Notes: a model not told the origin generated them from the sequence alone. Numbered from the stretch's first letter, positions 9,148-18,162 are shown. The stretch: DNA of 64,000 nucleotides from JBAIYU01 sp036763085 (GCF_036763085.1 NZ_JBAIYU010000010.1:124001-188000), one strand, 5' to 3'. A program made the numbers and translations.

Positions 9148-11205
9148 TTATGCAGAATATCCGAACCTCATAAGACCAACAACATCTAGAATTAAACTAA
9201 TACTGCCATCTCCGAGTAAAGTACAGCCAGCTAAGCCATCCACTTTAGGGAATATTTTAAAGTAATTTGGCAGTGATTTAACAACGACTTGCTGTTCACC
9301 GATAAGTGCGTCTGCAAACAAAACTACCGATCTGTTTTCGTTTTCTACCACTACTAAAATTCCTTCACTAATCTCTTGAACTTCTGTTTTCACTCCAAAG
9401 TACTTATGCAAACGTAAAATTGGGTAACACTTTCCACGTATAAGAATCATCTCATTGCCGTCAACATCCTGAAATACGCTTTGTGGTGCAGCTCTGAAAG
9501 ATTGCTTAATCGAGATAGTTGGAATTGTATACCGTGCACTGCCAACACCAATTGTCATTCCGTCAATTATTGCAAGCGTTAAAGGTATCTTTAAAGTTAT
9601 GGTTGTTCCTTGTCCAGGGGTGCTGTTAATCTGTAATGTTCCGCCTATTGAGTTAATGTTTTTGGCGACAACATCCATCCCAACTCCACGGCCTGAGAAT
9701 TCAGTTACCTGATCTTTTGTTGAGAAGCCTGGGCTTAAGATAAAGGCATAAATTTCCTGATCGGTCAGTTCATTTTCCGGCTTATAAACTAGATTGTTAC
9801 GCTTGGCTTTTTCTAATATCTTCGTTTTATCAAGACCACGACCATCATCTTTGACGATTACTAAAACTTCGCTGCCGACATTCCTCGCTTCAAGCAACAC
9901 CTTCCCATATGCCATTTTGCCTGCAGCTAATCTATCTTGACTAGTTTCGACTCCATGATCGATAGCGTTGCGAATAATATGCATAAGAGGATCTGATATA
10001 TTTTCAATGATGTTTTTATCAACTTCGGTCTCTTCACCTAATAATTCCAGCTTTATTTCCTTATTAAGTTTCTTAGACATATCTCGAACTACACGATGCA
10101 TCTTTTGGAAAGTATTCGAAAGCGGCACCATCCGAATTGACATAACTGTATCCTGTAATTCTCCCGTTATTTTACGAAGCTGCCTAGCTGCTTTTGAAAA
10201 ATTATTTAGCGCTAATCCTTGAAGGTCAGGATTTTGGGTAACCATAGCTTCAGATATAACTAGCTCGCCTACTAAATCCATAAGCTTGTCCAACTTTGTG
10301 ACACTAACACTGATTATACTTTGCTGGGTTGAGGACTTTTCTTCCTGAACTCTATCCTCTTTTTTGGTTAAAACCGAGGTATCTGGAGTATCTTCTAAAA
10401 TAATTTCAATTTTTCTTGTTTGTGAACTTTTAAACTCACTTATATCGCTGATTTCTTGCAAATCGAAATTTTTCAGGAAAATTGTATCTTGAAAAAAAGC
10501 CTGCATCTCAGAGTATTCGCAATTTGTAGTACAAGCGATATGGAAGCCGCTATCACGAATTATTTCCGCTGAACTATCATCTTCAATTATGTCTTCAGGA
10601 AAATGGTATATCTCTTCAGCAAAAGCCTTTAAGTTATGTATTATGGTAAATGCTCTTATGTTTTCCATCTCGCAGCCTTCTTCAAAGAACACTGATGCCT
10701 TAAAAGACCTAGCTGCTGGTTGTGCTTGCGCTTTGCTTTGCGGAACATAATACTGCTGTTTTTTTTCCTTGTGCGGCTTGGCGCCGACAATTTTATTAGT
10801 TTCCTTAAGATGTGTTAGGAAAGCTTTTAATTGTTGAAGGAGCATTTCTGCACTTCCAACTGGCTGATTACCAGACTTTATCTGTTCGAGTTCGCTTTTA
10901 ATAAAATCAACAGTGCTCAAGATTAGGTCTGATAACGAAGCACATTCAAGCTTAACATCCGGAAATTCCCGCAGGAAATAAAATACATCTTCTACTGCAT
11001 GAGCGAGACTTGATACTTCGTTCACCAGCATCATCGCTGATGATCCTTTGATTGTGTGCATTATCCTAAATATCTCATCAATTGCCGACCTACTAAAGCA
11101 GTCCTCCTGCTCACTTTCCAATATGAGTTGCTCAAGCTGACCAACCAGCTGAGTAGTCTCAAATATAAACATTTCTAGCATTGGCTCATGTACTAAACCT
11201 GCCAA
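9148..11205 (-). CDS. cheA: Chemotaxis sensor histidine kinase
   Basis: Receptor-controlled kinase that phosphorylates CheY and CheB. Five-domain layout in 685 residues: P1 HPt with phospho-His50 (MHTIKGSSAM), a linker, P2 CheY/CheB-docking domain about 170-260, P3 dimerisation about 300-365 (KLDKLMDLVGELV), P4 ATPase with N box (RNAIDHGVE), DDGRGL and GRGVGMDVV motifs, and P5 CheW-like about 545-680. The start codon is TTG at 11205 with GAGG 8 nt upstream, a weak initiator that may keep CheA levels down. It follows cheY by 20 bp. Confidence 0.96.
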   Translation of the reverse strand: MAGLVHEPMLEMFIFETTQLVGQLEQLILESEQEDCFSRSAIDEIFRIMHTIKGSSAMMLVNEVSSLAHAVEDVFYFLREFPDVKLECASLSDLILSTVDFIKSELEQIKSGNQPVGSAEMLLQQLKAFLTHLKETNKIVGAKPHKEKKQQYYVPQSKAQAQPAARSFKASVFFEEGCEMENIRAFTIIHNLKAFAEEIYHFPEDIIEDDSSAEIIRDSGFHIACTTNCEYSEMQAFFQDTIFLKNFDLQEISDISEFKSSQTRKIEIILEDTPDTSVLTKKEDRVQEEKSSTQQSIISVSVTKLDKLMDLVGELVISEAMVTQNPDLQGLALNNFSKAARQLRKITGELQDTVMSIRMVPLSNTFQKMHRVVRDMSKKLNKEIKLELLGEETEVDKNIIENISDPLMHIIRNAIDHGVETSQDRLAAGKMAYGKVLLEARNVGSEVLVIVKDDGRGLDKTKILEKAKRNNLVYKPENELTDQEIYAFILSPGFSTKDQVTEFSGRGVGMDVVAKNINSIGGTLQINSTPGQGTTITLKIPLTLAIIDGMTIGVGSARYTIPTISIKQSFRAAPQSVFQDVDGNEMILIRGKCYPILRLHKYFGVKTEVQEISEGILVVVENENRSVVLFADALIGEQQVVVKSLPNYFKIFPKVDGLAGCTLLGDGSISLILDVVGLMRFGYSA

Positions 11206-11225
11206 TTACATCGCCTCTTTCTCAA

Positions 11226-11585
11226 CTACCCTAATATCTTAGTTAAAGTTGATATAACCTGCTCTTCCTTAAATGGTTTTACAAGAAAATAACTAGCTCC
11301 ATTTATGACAGCTTCTTTAACATGACTTTCCTGTCCCATTGCAGAAACCATAACTACTTTAGCATTGCGGTCTATCGTCTTTATCGCTTTGAGCGCGCCT
11401 ATACCATCTACTTCTGGCATGGTTATATCCATCGTAACAAGATCAGGTTGATACTCTTTAAACTTTTGTATAGCGATTGCACCATTTTCAGCCTCAGCTA
11501 CAACATCAAACCCATTTTTTTCGAGCATGTTTCGCAGCGCTAATCGAATAAAGGCCGCATCATCTACAATTAATACGCGTTTCAT
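11226..11585 (-). CDS. cheY: Chemotaxis response regulator CheY
   Basis: Single receiver domain of 119 residues, phosphorylated by CheA. Asp8-Asp9 acidic pocket, phospho-acceptor Asp53 (MDITMP), Ser in VSAMG and Lys in VKPFKEEQ. At a flagellar motor it would bind FliM, but no flagellar gene is in this window, so the output could be motility, pili or another process. It lies 15 bp after the tetR-type gene and is therefore co-transcribed with it. Confidence 0.94.
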   Translation of the reverse strand: MKRVLIVDDAAFIRLALRNMLEKNGFDVVAEAENGAIAIQKFKEYQPDLVTMDITMPEVDGIGALKAIKTIDRNAKVVMVSAMGQESHVKEAVINGASYFLVKPFKEEQVISTLTKILG

Positions 11586-11600
11586 CTGAACACCTCATAT

Positions 11601-12197
11601 TTATTCATGATTTGAACTAAAAGCCTGAAGAACAGTTCTTAATGTTAAAACAACCCTTTCCCTAAGAGAGAAGTTATTTTGTTGCATTCGCCAGTTAAAA
11701 CAGATATTTCTAAATGACCCAATAATAATATGAAGTAGTATCTGACTGTCAACATCTTGCCTTAATTCACCGGACGCTTGAGCAGCTTCGATAATCTGCT
11801 TTATGGATTGAGCACGAAAATCGAGTATCTGATTCAACTTCTGTCCCAGCTCATCATCATGAGCTAAAAATTCATACAATTGCGGTATTGCTGTAATTGC
11901 CGGGTAATTCTCGTAATAGGATGCACACGAATCAGCCACGAACAAAAGTGCCTCAGATGGCTTTAAATTCTTTTTTGTACAGGATTCAAAAATATCTTTA
12001 TCATATTTGGCGAAGTGATCTAATACTGAAAGGATAATTTCATTCTTGCTTCTAAAATGTTTAAATAACGTCCCCTCTGATATTCCTTGCCTTTTTGCTA
12101 ATTCCTTAGTAGAAAGCCCCTGGATTCCAAGCTCATTTATTATGTCGATTGCAGTTAGGACTACGCTTTCTTTACGATGGAGAAAAACAATATTCAT
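11601..12197 (-). CDS. TetR-family transcriptional regulator
   Basis: N-terminal helix-turn-helix about 18-48 (LSTKELAKRQGISEGTLFKH) and a C-terminal ligand/dimerisation domain, 198 residues. The ATG at 12197 is preceded by GGGGGTG; an in-frame GTG at 12230 would put the start inside the palindrome at 12214-12227, so I reject it. It is the first gene of the chemosensory operon, and the palindrome in its own leader suggests that it represses itself and the whole che operon. The inducer is unknown; TetR regulators often bind small hydrophobic ligands. Confidence 0.92.
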   Translation of the reverse strand: MNIVFLHRKESVVLTAIDIINELGIQGLSTKELAKRQGISEGTLFKHFRSKNEIILSVLDHFAKYDKDIFESCTKKNLKPSEALLFVADSCASYYENYPAITAIPQLYEFLAHDDELGQKLNQILDFRAQSIKQIIEAAQASGELRQDVDSQILLHIIIGSFRNICFNWRMQQNNFSLRERVVLTLRTVLQAFSSNHE

Positions 12198-12213
12198 AAA
12201 CACCCCCAGAGGT

Positions 12214-12227
12214 AGCGAGCGCTCGCT
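12214..12227. promoter_or_regulatory. Palindromic operator in tetR/che leader
   Basis: Perfect 14-bp palindrome AGCGAGCGCTCGCT, about 12-25 nt downstream of the predicted transcription start and just before the tetR ribosome site. Its GC-rich composition stands out from the surrounding AT-rich DNA. Position and symmetry fit a TetR-dimer autoregulatory operator. Confidence 0.75.
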
Positions 12228-12245
12228 CACCTGTTCCCTATTTTT

Positions 12246-12274
12246 AATATAAATGGAATTAATTCCTATGTCAA
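12246..12274 (-). promoter_or_regulatory. Sigma-A promoter of the tetR-che operon
   Basis: TTGACA (12269-12274) and TATATT (12246-12251) with a 17-bp spacer, on the minus strand. The spacer holds a second palindrome, GGAATTAATTCC (12255-12266), which might be another regulator site. Confidence 0.8.
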
Positions 12275-12337
12275 TATAAATCGAAATTTATATAAATTCA
12301 GAACATTTTGTAATAAAAGAGAGTATTTTGGTGTAAT

Positions 12338-12379
12338 AATGAGGAAAACGACCTAAAACATTAGGTCGTTTTCCTCATT
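12338..12379 (-). terminator. Rho-independent terminator
   Basis: Perfect 19-bp stem (12338-12356 with 12361-12379) with an AACA loop, downstream of the CBO0543-like gene. The T-tract on the minus strand is weak (ATTATTAC), but the stem is very stable. Confidence 0.75.
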
Positions 12380-12411
12380 TACTCTACAAAAATTAATAAT
12401 AATAATTTATT

Positions 12412-12906
12412 TCAAATTTTTTTTGGCTTTCTATCAAAATAATCACACCCCCACCTAAAGAAGGCAATAAATGATCGGGACATCAGGAAAGTTATAATCA
12501 AAGTGTAGAATGTTGTAAACCAAGTCCAATCTTTATATTTAATAAGATCTGTATATAATTCAAGAGGATATTCAACGGCAGTCATGGCAGCACTAAAAAT
12601 AACCGCATATAAAACTATGCCCCATAGTCCCCTCTTCCTTGTCACCTGGTTATACCATACGCATAACACCGGAAAAATCCATAATTCAAAATATATACAG
12701 GTATCATAGTATCTCGGCAACAGTCTGACAGGATATTCAATTAGTTTCAAACTAACAACAGGGCTGCCCCAAACAAAGTCCAGTAAACCTTTAAATAACA
12801 ACACAACAACCCAATCCCGAAAATATCGCCAATCTATAACAAATATTAAAATTAGCAAGTTTATTAGCGAGAAAACTACCATAATTATGTATTCAGTACT
12901 TATCAT
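12412..12906 (-). CDS. CBO0543-like integral membrane protein
   Basis: 164 residues with about five hydrophobic segments and many Trp/Tyr/Phe residues, ending in a basic tail (FDRKPKKI). Length, topology and the aromatic motifs around WRYFRDW and EYPLELYTDLIKYKDW resemble the uncharacterised CBO0543 family of Clostridia and Bacillus. I recognise the family by general appearance only. The function is unknown. It is monocistronic, convergent on nothing, and ends at a strong hairpin. Confidence 0.7.
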   Translation of the reverse strand: MISTEYIIMVVFSLINLLILIFVIDWRYFRDWVVVLLFKGLLDFVWGSPVVSLKLIEYPVRLLPRYYDTCIYFELWIFPVLCVWYNQVTRKRGLWGIVLYAVIFSAAMTAVEYPLELYTDLIKYKDWTWFTTFYTLIITFLMSRSFIAFFRWGCDYFDRKPKKI

Positions 12907-13077
12907 AGCTGCCTCTATTTCTCGAACGTATTTTATTCTTATTCTACTTTTTTTGGCGACATTTATCCCTTAATTTTTACGATTATCATTAAATCTTTGA
13001 GATTCATCCGTACACCCACTTTTGGGGCGATGTATACCTTATTCTGTAACACAGATCGCCGCAATTACATATTATAT

Positions 13078-13154
13078 AGAAAACACGGCTTACGCCGAGC
13101 CTCAGCGACTGCGGAAGTCGATACTTACTCCTTATGCATGTAAGAAAGTTTATA
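13078..13154 (+). repeat. Dispersed 77-bp repeat, copy A
   Basis: Starts AGAAAACACGG and ends GTAAGAAAGTTTATA. It matches the copy at 33118-33194 at 71 of 77 positions without gaps, and a diverged copy lies at 20973-21045. Internal pairing is possible: CGACT with AGTCG, and CTTAC with GTAAG. Here it lies in the leader just upstream of the 79-residue protein gene. Confidence 0.85.
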
Positions 13155-13191
13155 TTTTCGTATAAAAAAGCACTTAAAAGGAGGTTTACTT

Positions 13192-13431
13192 ATGGATTAT
13201 CGCTGTAAAAATTGCCCGGCATATCGATATATGAGAGATCATGACCCTGGATATTTTTATCCTTCCGAATGTTGCTGCCAAAAAAAGAATTATGGCAAAC
13301 ATCCTTATCATCATCCTTGGCATGACAAATGGCCAGGCTGGGGACATAATCACAACGCCTATACCCACCCTTGGAGCAGCGGCAAGTATTCTAGCTCAGA
13401 TAAAAGCACTTGGCGCAAAGGCTGGTACTAA
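13192..13431 (+). CDS. Small Cys/His/aromatic-rich protein of unknown function
   Basis: 79 residues preceded by a strong AAAAGGAGG ribosome site and followed at once by an 18-bp terminator stem, so it is a complete one-gene unit. Composition is extreme: Cys5 and Cys8 (CKNC), a CCC triplet at 27-29, a His/Trp/Gly/Tyr-rich middle (KHPYHHPWHDKWPGWGHNHN), and a Ser/Lys/Trp tail. No membrane segment or signal peptide. Such composition occurs in metal-binding peptides and in cross-linked spore-coat or appendage proteins, but I cannot assign a family. Confidence 0.75.
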   Translation: MDYRCKNCPAYRYMRDHDPGYFYPSECCCQKKNYGKHPYHHPWHDKWPGWGHNHNAYTHPWSSGKYSSSDKSTWRKGWY

Positions 13432-13432
13432 T

Positions 13433-13472
13433 AAAATGAATAAATCCCCCAAATGGGGGATTTATTCATTTT
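13433..13472 (+). terminator. Rho-independent terminator
   Basis: Perfect 18-bp stem (13433-13450 with 13455-13472), AAAT loop, directly after the small Cys/His-rich gene. The right arm ends in TTTT on the plus strand. Confidence 0.9.
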
Positions 13473-13492
13473 GTTTGAAAAACCTATTATTT

Positions 13493-13613
13493 AGGCTGAC
13501 GAGAAAGGTTTAGTTGCTAGGCGCACCGCATAACCCAGCAGCGCCGCGTACCAGTCGTACGCAAGTAATGGGTTTGAGGAGCAACAGGGCAAATGAGCCT
13601 TTATCGTCAGCCT
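13493..13613. repeat. Nested palindromic structured element, ~120 nt
   Basis: Outer arms 13493-13508 and 13598-13613 pair at 15 of 16 positions. Inside them GTTGCT pairs with AGCAAC, AACCC with GGGTT, and GCGTAC with GTACGC around a CAGTC loop. The GC-rich core contrasts with its surroundings. It contains no ORF and lies just downstream of the exporter adaptor gene. It looks like a structured intergenic repeat or folded RNA; only one copy was seen here. Confidence 0.6.
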
Positions 13614-13621
13614 GTCATTAT

Positions 13622-14563
13622 CTAGTAGGAAGGTATAATAGCAATCTGTGCTGTCATATTCCAACGAAGCCGTTCATCCCAGCGATCAGGGGCAATTGTA
13701 ACGGTATAAGTGATATCGCCTCGCTTTTTTTCACCAAAAGGCCGGATGAATTTTACTTTCCCAGGTATTTCCAATCCAGGTATCCCGTCAAAGGTTAAAA
13801 TAGCTTGATCACCTACCCGAATCTTAGCTATTGATAATTCAGTCAAGTCATCACTGCGAATTTCCCACGAGTTTTCGTCGGCAAGCCTTATCAAGACTGT
13901 ACCAATTGTTGCGTGCTCCCCGACCTTCACATCTAAGTATGCGACAGTACCATTAATAGGTGACTTTAGCTCAGTCTTTTCTAACTGACCACCTGCTTCG
14001 GTCAGCCTGCTCTGCTGTACTTTCATATCAGCGTCAGCCTGAGATAGAGCTGCCGTGCTGCGTTCAACTGCAGTCCGCGCCTGATCTAACTGTTGGCGCG
14101 ACACCGCTCCGACAGCAGCTAATTGCTCTTGTCGTTTAAGCTCCCTCTCAGCATCTGCAAGATTTACTTTACTCTGTTCAATTAACGCCATAGCACGTGC
14201 CAAATCAGCGTTAGCACTTCCAACCCTTGCCTCATAGTCCTGACGGACAAGCTGGATAAGGGGCTGTCCAGAGCGCACCTTATCACCTTCTTTTACATTT
14301 ATTGCACCAACCGTACCATCGACAGGCATGACCATTTGGGCATAATTAACCGGGAAGACTATACCTTCAGCCAGTACACGGTTGTCCGTTTTAACCGCAG
14401 GTATTTCCTTTTTATCACCCTGCTGACCGGCCATATACCACCATATACCGCTTGGTATCAAAAGCACTAGTAGTGTAATAAACCAATGTCTTATCATAAA
14501 ATTCGCTAAGGATTTTAACATAACTGTTATCGCCACCTTCTTGTTTCCTTGCGGACTATTCAT
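13622..14563 (-). CDS. ABC exporter periplasmic adaptor (HlyD/MacA-like)
   Basis: Membrane-fusion protein of 313 residues that couples the ABC permease to the outer part of an export path. Cytoplasmic N-terminus, TM helix about 25-46, split biotinyl-lipoyl halves (GTVGAINVKEGDKVRSGQPL and GTVAYLDVKVGEHATIG) flanking an alpha-helical hairpin about 115-200 rich in Ala, Gln and Glu, then a beta-barrel domain. Its ATG overlaps the permease stop by 8 bp (ATGAATAG), so the two are translationally coupled. The adaptor again argues for a two-membrane cell. Confidence 0.9.
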   Translation of the reverse strand: MNSPQGNKKVAITVMLKSLANFMIRHWFITLLVLLIPSGIWWYMAGQQGDKKEIPAVKTDNRVLAEGIVFPVNYAQMVMPVDGTVGAINVKEGDKVRSGQPLIQLVRQDYEARVGSANADLARAMALIEQSKVNLADAERELKRQEQLAAVGAVSRQQLDQARTAVERSTAALSQADADMKVQQSRLTEAGGQLEKTELKSPINGTVAYLDVKVGEHATIGTVLIRLADENSWEIRSDDLTELSIAKIRVGDQAILTFDGIPGLEIPGKVKFIRPFGEKKRGDITYTVTIAPDRWDERLRWNMTAQIAIIPSY

Positions 14564-16988
14564 AACTTAATACCTCCCTGACACTTAACCTTGCAGCATT
14601 CCGGGCAGGCAGCAAGCTTGCCAGCACTGATAACAAAGCTGATAACATAAGCCATATCCCAACACCTAAAATACTGAAAGAAAAAGTTAGTGGCGTTTGT
14701 AGAAACAACATTCCAACTTGATAGCTTAATAAAAATGCTGCTGGCAATGCTAGAATCATACCTATTAGGCCACTAAGCATACCAATCGAAAGTGCCTCCA
14801 GAATGAATACCTTTGAAATAACCAGACTAGACGCACCAATAGCCCTCATCACTCCAATTTCCCTGGTGCGTTCCAGAACATTAATACTCATAGTTCCGGT
14901 CAAACCTAACGCTCCTACAACAGCTAAAAGAACCGCCATTATGAGCAGAAAGGTAGTTAGAATATCAAACTGAGACCTGATTCGCTCTTTTTGCTCCCAA
15001 GTAATATCAACATTCTGTATTCTCAAGTTGTTTTTCTTAAGATGCTCTTCTAACTGACGTCCTAGGGCCGTCTGTTCTTTAGGATCAACCGATTGCGTCA
15101 CAATCTGCACCGTTCTTGCTCGTCCTGACTGTTGAATTGCACTAGTAGCCCATTCATAAGGAGCATATACAATAGGACCAGTCATAAGACTTTGAGCAAT
15201 TCCTACTATTGTAAACTTGATTTTGCGACTACCTGTTTTTATTACTACCGTTTCTCCTACTTTTAAATGAGGACTGTCTTTTAATATCTCGGTATTGATT
15301 ACCAATGCACTCTCGTCCTCACTCACTAGCCAACGTCCATCTATAATTTTAGGATTAATCATTTTTGTATCAACAGGTGGAGCTAGAATAAAGACATTTT
15401 TACTAGCCTCATCCTCTGATTCTTTGCGCTCATCTCTAAGGATGCGGCCAGAAGTCATTCCCCACGATTCAGCCGCTTTTACACCTGGTATCTTCATTAC
15501 TTCCTGTTCAATACGACTTGCTCGGTAGTTTTGAGTAAAACCAACCGAGATGTCATATTGAAAATAGTCTAACGCCTGATCAAGTGTAGAGTACAATGAT
15601 GCTCGCACAGAAAAAACTGCCATAAATACAGTTCCAGCAATTGTTAGCGTCAACATTGTTAATAGTAATCTTCCTTTGCGCCTAAATGTATTTCTTACTG
15701 ATAAGCGCTCAGGACGTGAAATCCTTTGAAATCTGCTTAATAAATTCTCTAATAATCGATCTATCCTACCACTTCCCGCTAGGCCTTCAATTCCATAACT
15801 GCTTACCGCCTCGCGCACTGTTACGCCAGTCCCATACCAAATAGGCCAAAGTGACGCCGCTAAAGGAATAATTATGGCAACGGCAGCTTCCAGAATAAAC
15901 ACCTGCAGCGGCAGCTCAATACCTCCGGAATTAAAATTAAATACTTGCGCCATAAATCCAGTAACTGCACTTGCTGCAACAGCCCCTAGCGGCGCTGCAA
16001 ATAGCAGAGACAATATACCATAAGCCCCAACCAAAGTCAGATACATCCTTAGAATCTGACCTCGCTGTCCGCCAATTGCCTTCATTATTCCTATTTGCCG
16101 CGTTTGTTGGGTTAGTATCGCCGACACAGTATTTACCAATAGAAATGTACTGAGAAATAACGAGAGTATCCCCAATACAGCCAACAGCATAATCAAAGCA
16201 TTGATGGCGCTTTGCATTTGGTGTTCACCTGGTTTATTAACCTGCAGCCAAAATACAGTTGTATCCCCTTGCTCAAGTTTACTCCAAGCGCGCCGTCCAA
16301 TAGCTTCAATCGGCGCGGTATCTTTACCCTGCAGTACTCCAGGCTGCACTACAAAGTTAACTTGATCCAGCTTCCGAGGTTCATCCAATTTCTCCAAAGT
16401 GTCCATATTTATATAACCATAAGATCGACCGCTGAATAAAGACGGAATTTGACTAGGATCATAAACAACACCTGTAACTTTTAAAGACCGTTTTTTTCCG
16501 GCAGGTGTTTCAACTATAATACTTTCTCCGGTTTTGATACCAAGTTCCTCTAGGGAAGAACGCTCGAGTAATACGTCCCCGTCTCCGGGAGGCCAAGCGC
16601 CGGACTGGGCTTTAACTATATTCACTTTTTGTTTTGAATAATCTGGAATGGCTGTCAAAAACATCTGCTTCCATTCATTATCTGATGTGCGAACTCGTAA
16701 ATCTACATTTCGACGTCCTTCAGCTTCACTGACACCACGAAGGCTGCGCACACTATCAACTAATTCTTCGTCAAAAGGATCTGCATAAAGACTTGCACTT
16801 GCGGGTGCCGCTGAACCCCAGCTGTTCGCTAAATCTCTCTGGAACATTAAATAAGAACTATACACCATCCCTACTGAAAAAACGCCGACAGCAATTGATA
16901 GTACTACTAGTAGAGTCCTCAGTTTATTGCCCCATATGTCGGCCCATACCTTACGCCAGCGCGGTGACAACAAACTGAATTTAGTCAT
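14556..16988 (-). CDS. MacB/FtsX-type ABC transporter permease
   Basis: 810 residues with two FtsX-type four-helix units. TM1 about 20-42, a first large extracytoplasmic MacB-PCD-like domain about 45-235, a TM cluster about 265-385, a second TM/extracytoplasmic repeat from about 445, and a C-terminal TM trio about 685-800. The duplicated layout is typical of long FtsX-family permeases of export or lipoprotein-release systems. I start it at the ATG at 16988, which has AGAAAGGG upstream and overlaps the ATPase stop by 8 bp. The substrate is unknown. Confidence 0.9.
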   Translation of the reverse strand: MTKFSLLSPRWRKVWADIWGNKLRTLLVVLSIAVGVFSVGMVYSSYLMFQRDLANSWGSAAPASASLYADPFDEELVDSVRSLRGVSEAEGRRNVDLRVRTSDNEWKQMFLTAIPDYSKQKVNIVKAQSGAWPPGDGDVLLERSSLEELGIKTGESIIVETPAGKKRSLKVTGVVYDPSQIPSLFSGRSYGYINMDTLEKLDEPRKLDQVNFVVQPGVLQGKDTAPIEAIGRRAWSKLEQGDTTVFWLQVNKPGEHQMQSAINALIMLLAVLGILSLFLSTFLLVNTVSAILTQQTRQIGIMKAIGGQRGQILRMYLTLVGAYGILSLLFAAPLGAVAASAVTGFMAQVFNFNSGGIELPLQVFILEAAVAIIIPLAASLWPIWYGTGVTVREAVSSYGIEGLAGSGRIDRLLENLLSRFQRISRPERLSVRNTFRRKGRLLLTMLTLTIAGTVFMAVFSVRASLYSTLDQALDYFQYDISVGFTQNYRASRIEQEVMKIPGVKAAESWGMTSGRILRDERKESEDEASKNVFILAPPVDTKMINPKIIDGRWLVSEDESALVINTEILKDSPHLKVGETVVIKTGSRKIKFTIVGIAQSLMTGPIVYAPYEWATSAIQQSGRARTVQIVTQSVDPKEQTALGRQLEEHLKKNNLRIQNVDITWEQKERIRSQFDILTTFLLIMAVLLAVVGALGLTGTMSINVLERTREIGVMRAIGASSLVISKVFILEALSIGMLSGLIGMILALPAAFLLSYQVGMLFLQTPLTFSFSILGVGIWLMLSALLSVLASLLPARNAARLSVREVLSYE

Positions 16989-17742
16989 AAGCATCCCTTT
17001 CTGCATCTCCTGAAGCGGCGATCTGACCTTCAGTGACAGTTACTATACGATGACACCGCTGAGCTAAATCTTTGTCATGTGTCACCATTAAAATCGTTTT
17101 CCCGCCAAGAGCAAGTTCACTAAATAAATCAATCATTGCAGCAGCCGTGCGACTGTCCAAATTGCCAGTTGGTTCATCAGCAACCAAGAGCGGCGGATCA
17201 TTTGCTAGTGACCGGGCAATAGCTACCCGCTGTTGCTGCCCGCCTGACAAATTTGCCGGAAGCTTATCAGCTTGGTCCTTCACCCCTACTAAATCCAGCA
17301 GAGTAAGTGCACGTTCTGGCCGTTCGCTGTAGTCATAAATGTTGCAAAAGTCCATCGGCAGCATAACGTTTTCCAATACTGTAAGGGTTGGAAGCAGTTG
17401 AAAAAACTGAAAAACAACCCCAACTGTTCGACCTCGCCACACAGCTATTTGATTCTCATTTAATGTATGTACTGGAGTACCAGCTACCCATAGTTCTCCT
17501 GTTGTTGGTCTATCGATACCGGTAATCATATTAATTAAAGTAGATTTTCCACTGCCTGATTTACCAACTACTGCTGCAAATTCCCCATTAGCAACTTCTA
17601 AATTAATTCCCTTAAGTGCCTCAAACTCTCCCGCCCCAGTTGTGTAAACCTTACGAACTGACTTAAGGCTTACCGCCGGAGCATCAGGTTTAGGTTGAGG
17701 CAAATCAACTGCTATAAGTCTTGAAAACCATTTTCCAATCAT
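16981..17742 (-). CDS. ABC exporter ATPase (LolD/MacB-type)
   Basis: 253 residues. Walker A GKSGSGKST, Q-loop VVFQFFQLLP, signature LSGGQQQRVAIARSL, Walker B LLVADEPTGNLDS and H-loop VTHDKDLA. The EPTGNLDS form marks the LolD/MacB/FtsE subfamily that works with FtsX-type permeases. It carries an N-terminal extension of about 25 residues before the ATPase core. First gene of the ATPase-permease-adaptor operon. Confidence 0.94.
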   Translation of the reverse strand: MIGKWFSRLIAVDLPQPKPDAPAVSLKSVRKVYTTGAGEFEALKGINLEVANGEFAAVVGKSGSGKSTLINMITGIDRPTTGELWVAGTPVHTLNENQIAVWRGRTVGVVFQFFQLLPTLTVLENVMLPMDFCNIYDYSERPERALTLLDLVGVKDQADKLPANLSGGQQQRVAIARSLANDPPLLVADEPTGNLDSRTAAAMIDLFSELALGGKTILMVTHDKDLAQRCHRIVTVTEGQIAASGDAERDAYD

Positions 17743-18069
17743 TGAAATCCCCCAAGTCGGCCTCAGCCTTACGATAACCTACATTCATTAATAATACTTT
17801 TCTTTGAAAAATCTTGTACTCCTGCCGAAGAGTTTCTAGCTGCATTTAAATAGTTGAAATAATTATTGAACCTAGTAATTTCTTTACCAAACTTCTAATA
17901 GTATTTAAAATATAAAATCGCAAAGAATATTGCTAGCTAATAATTCACTCAGTACTGAAGCGCCGTATATGACTGGTACAAAAGGTGTTACCGAGAACCC
18001 AAATGCCCCGAAACAAAAGAACTCCATGTTTTTGAGCCGCCAAAACATTCAACTAAACATTTTTAAAAT
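17743..18069. other. Intergenic region without recognised gene
   Basis: AT-rich spacer upstream of the exporter operon. I see no ORF with a ribosome site and no clear structured RNA; it presumably holds the exporter promoter, which I could not pin down. Confidence 0.5.
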
Positions 18070-18094
18070 AAGCTGGCTAAATATAAGCCAGCTT
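18070..18094 (-). terminator. Possible terminator hairpin
   Basis: 9-bp perfect stem AAGCTGGCT/AGCCAGCTT with a 7-nt loop. On the minus strand it is followed by TATTTTAAAA. It may back up the hairpin at 18163-18181. Confidence 0.5.
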
Positions 18095-18162
18095 TCTCGT
18101 TATTTAGCATTGCTGTTTTTACAATTGAAAAAAAAGAAATACTTCCTGTTAGGACAAGAAAA

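Noticed and set aside
13186..13513. Overlapping 60-90 residue frames on both strands over the Cys/His-rich gene
   Set aside because: They lack ribosome sites and run through the terminator; only the 13192 frame has a strong site and a clean end.
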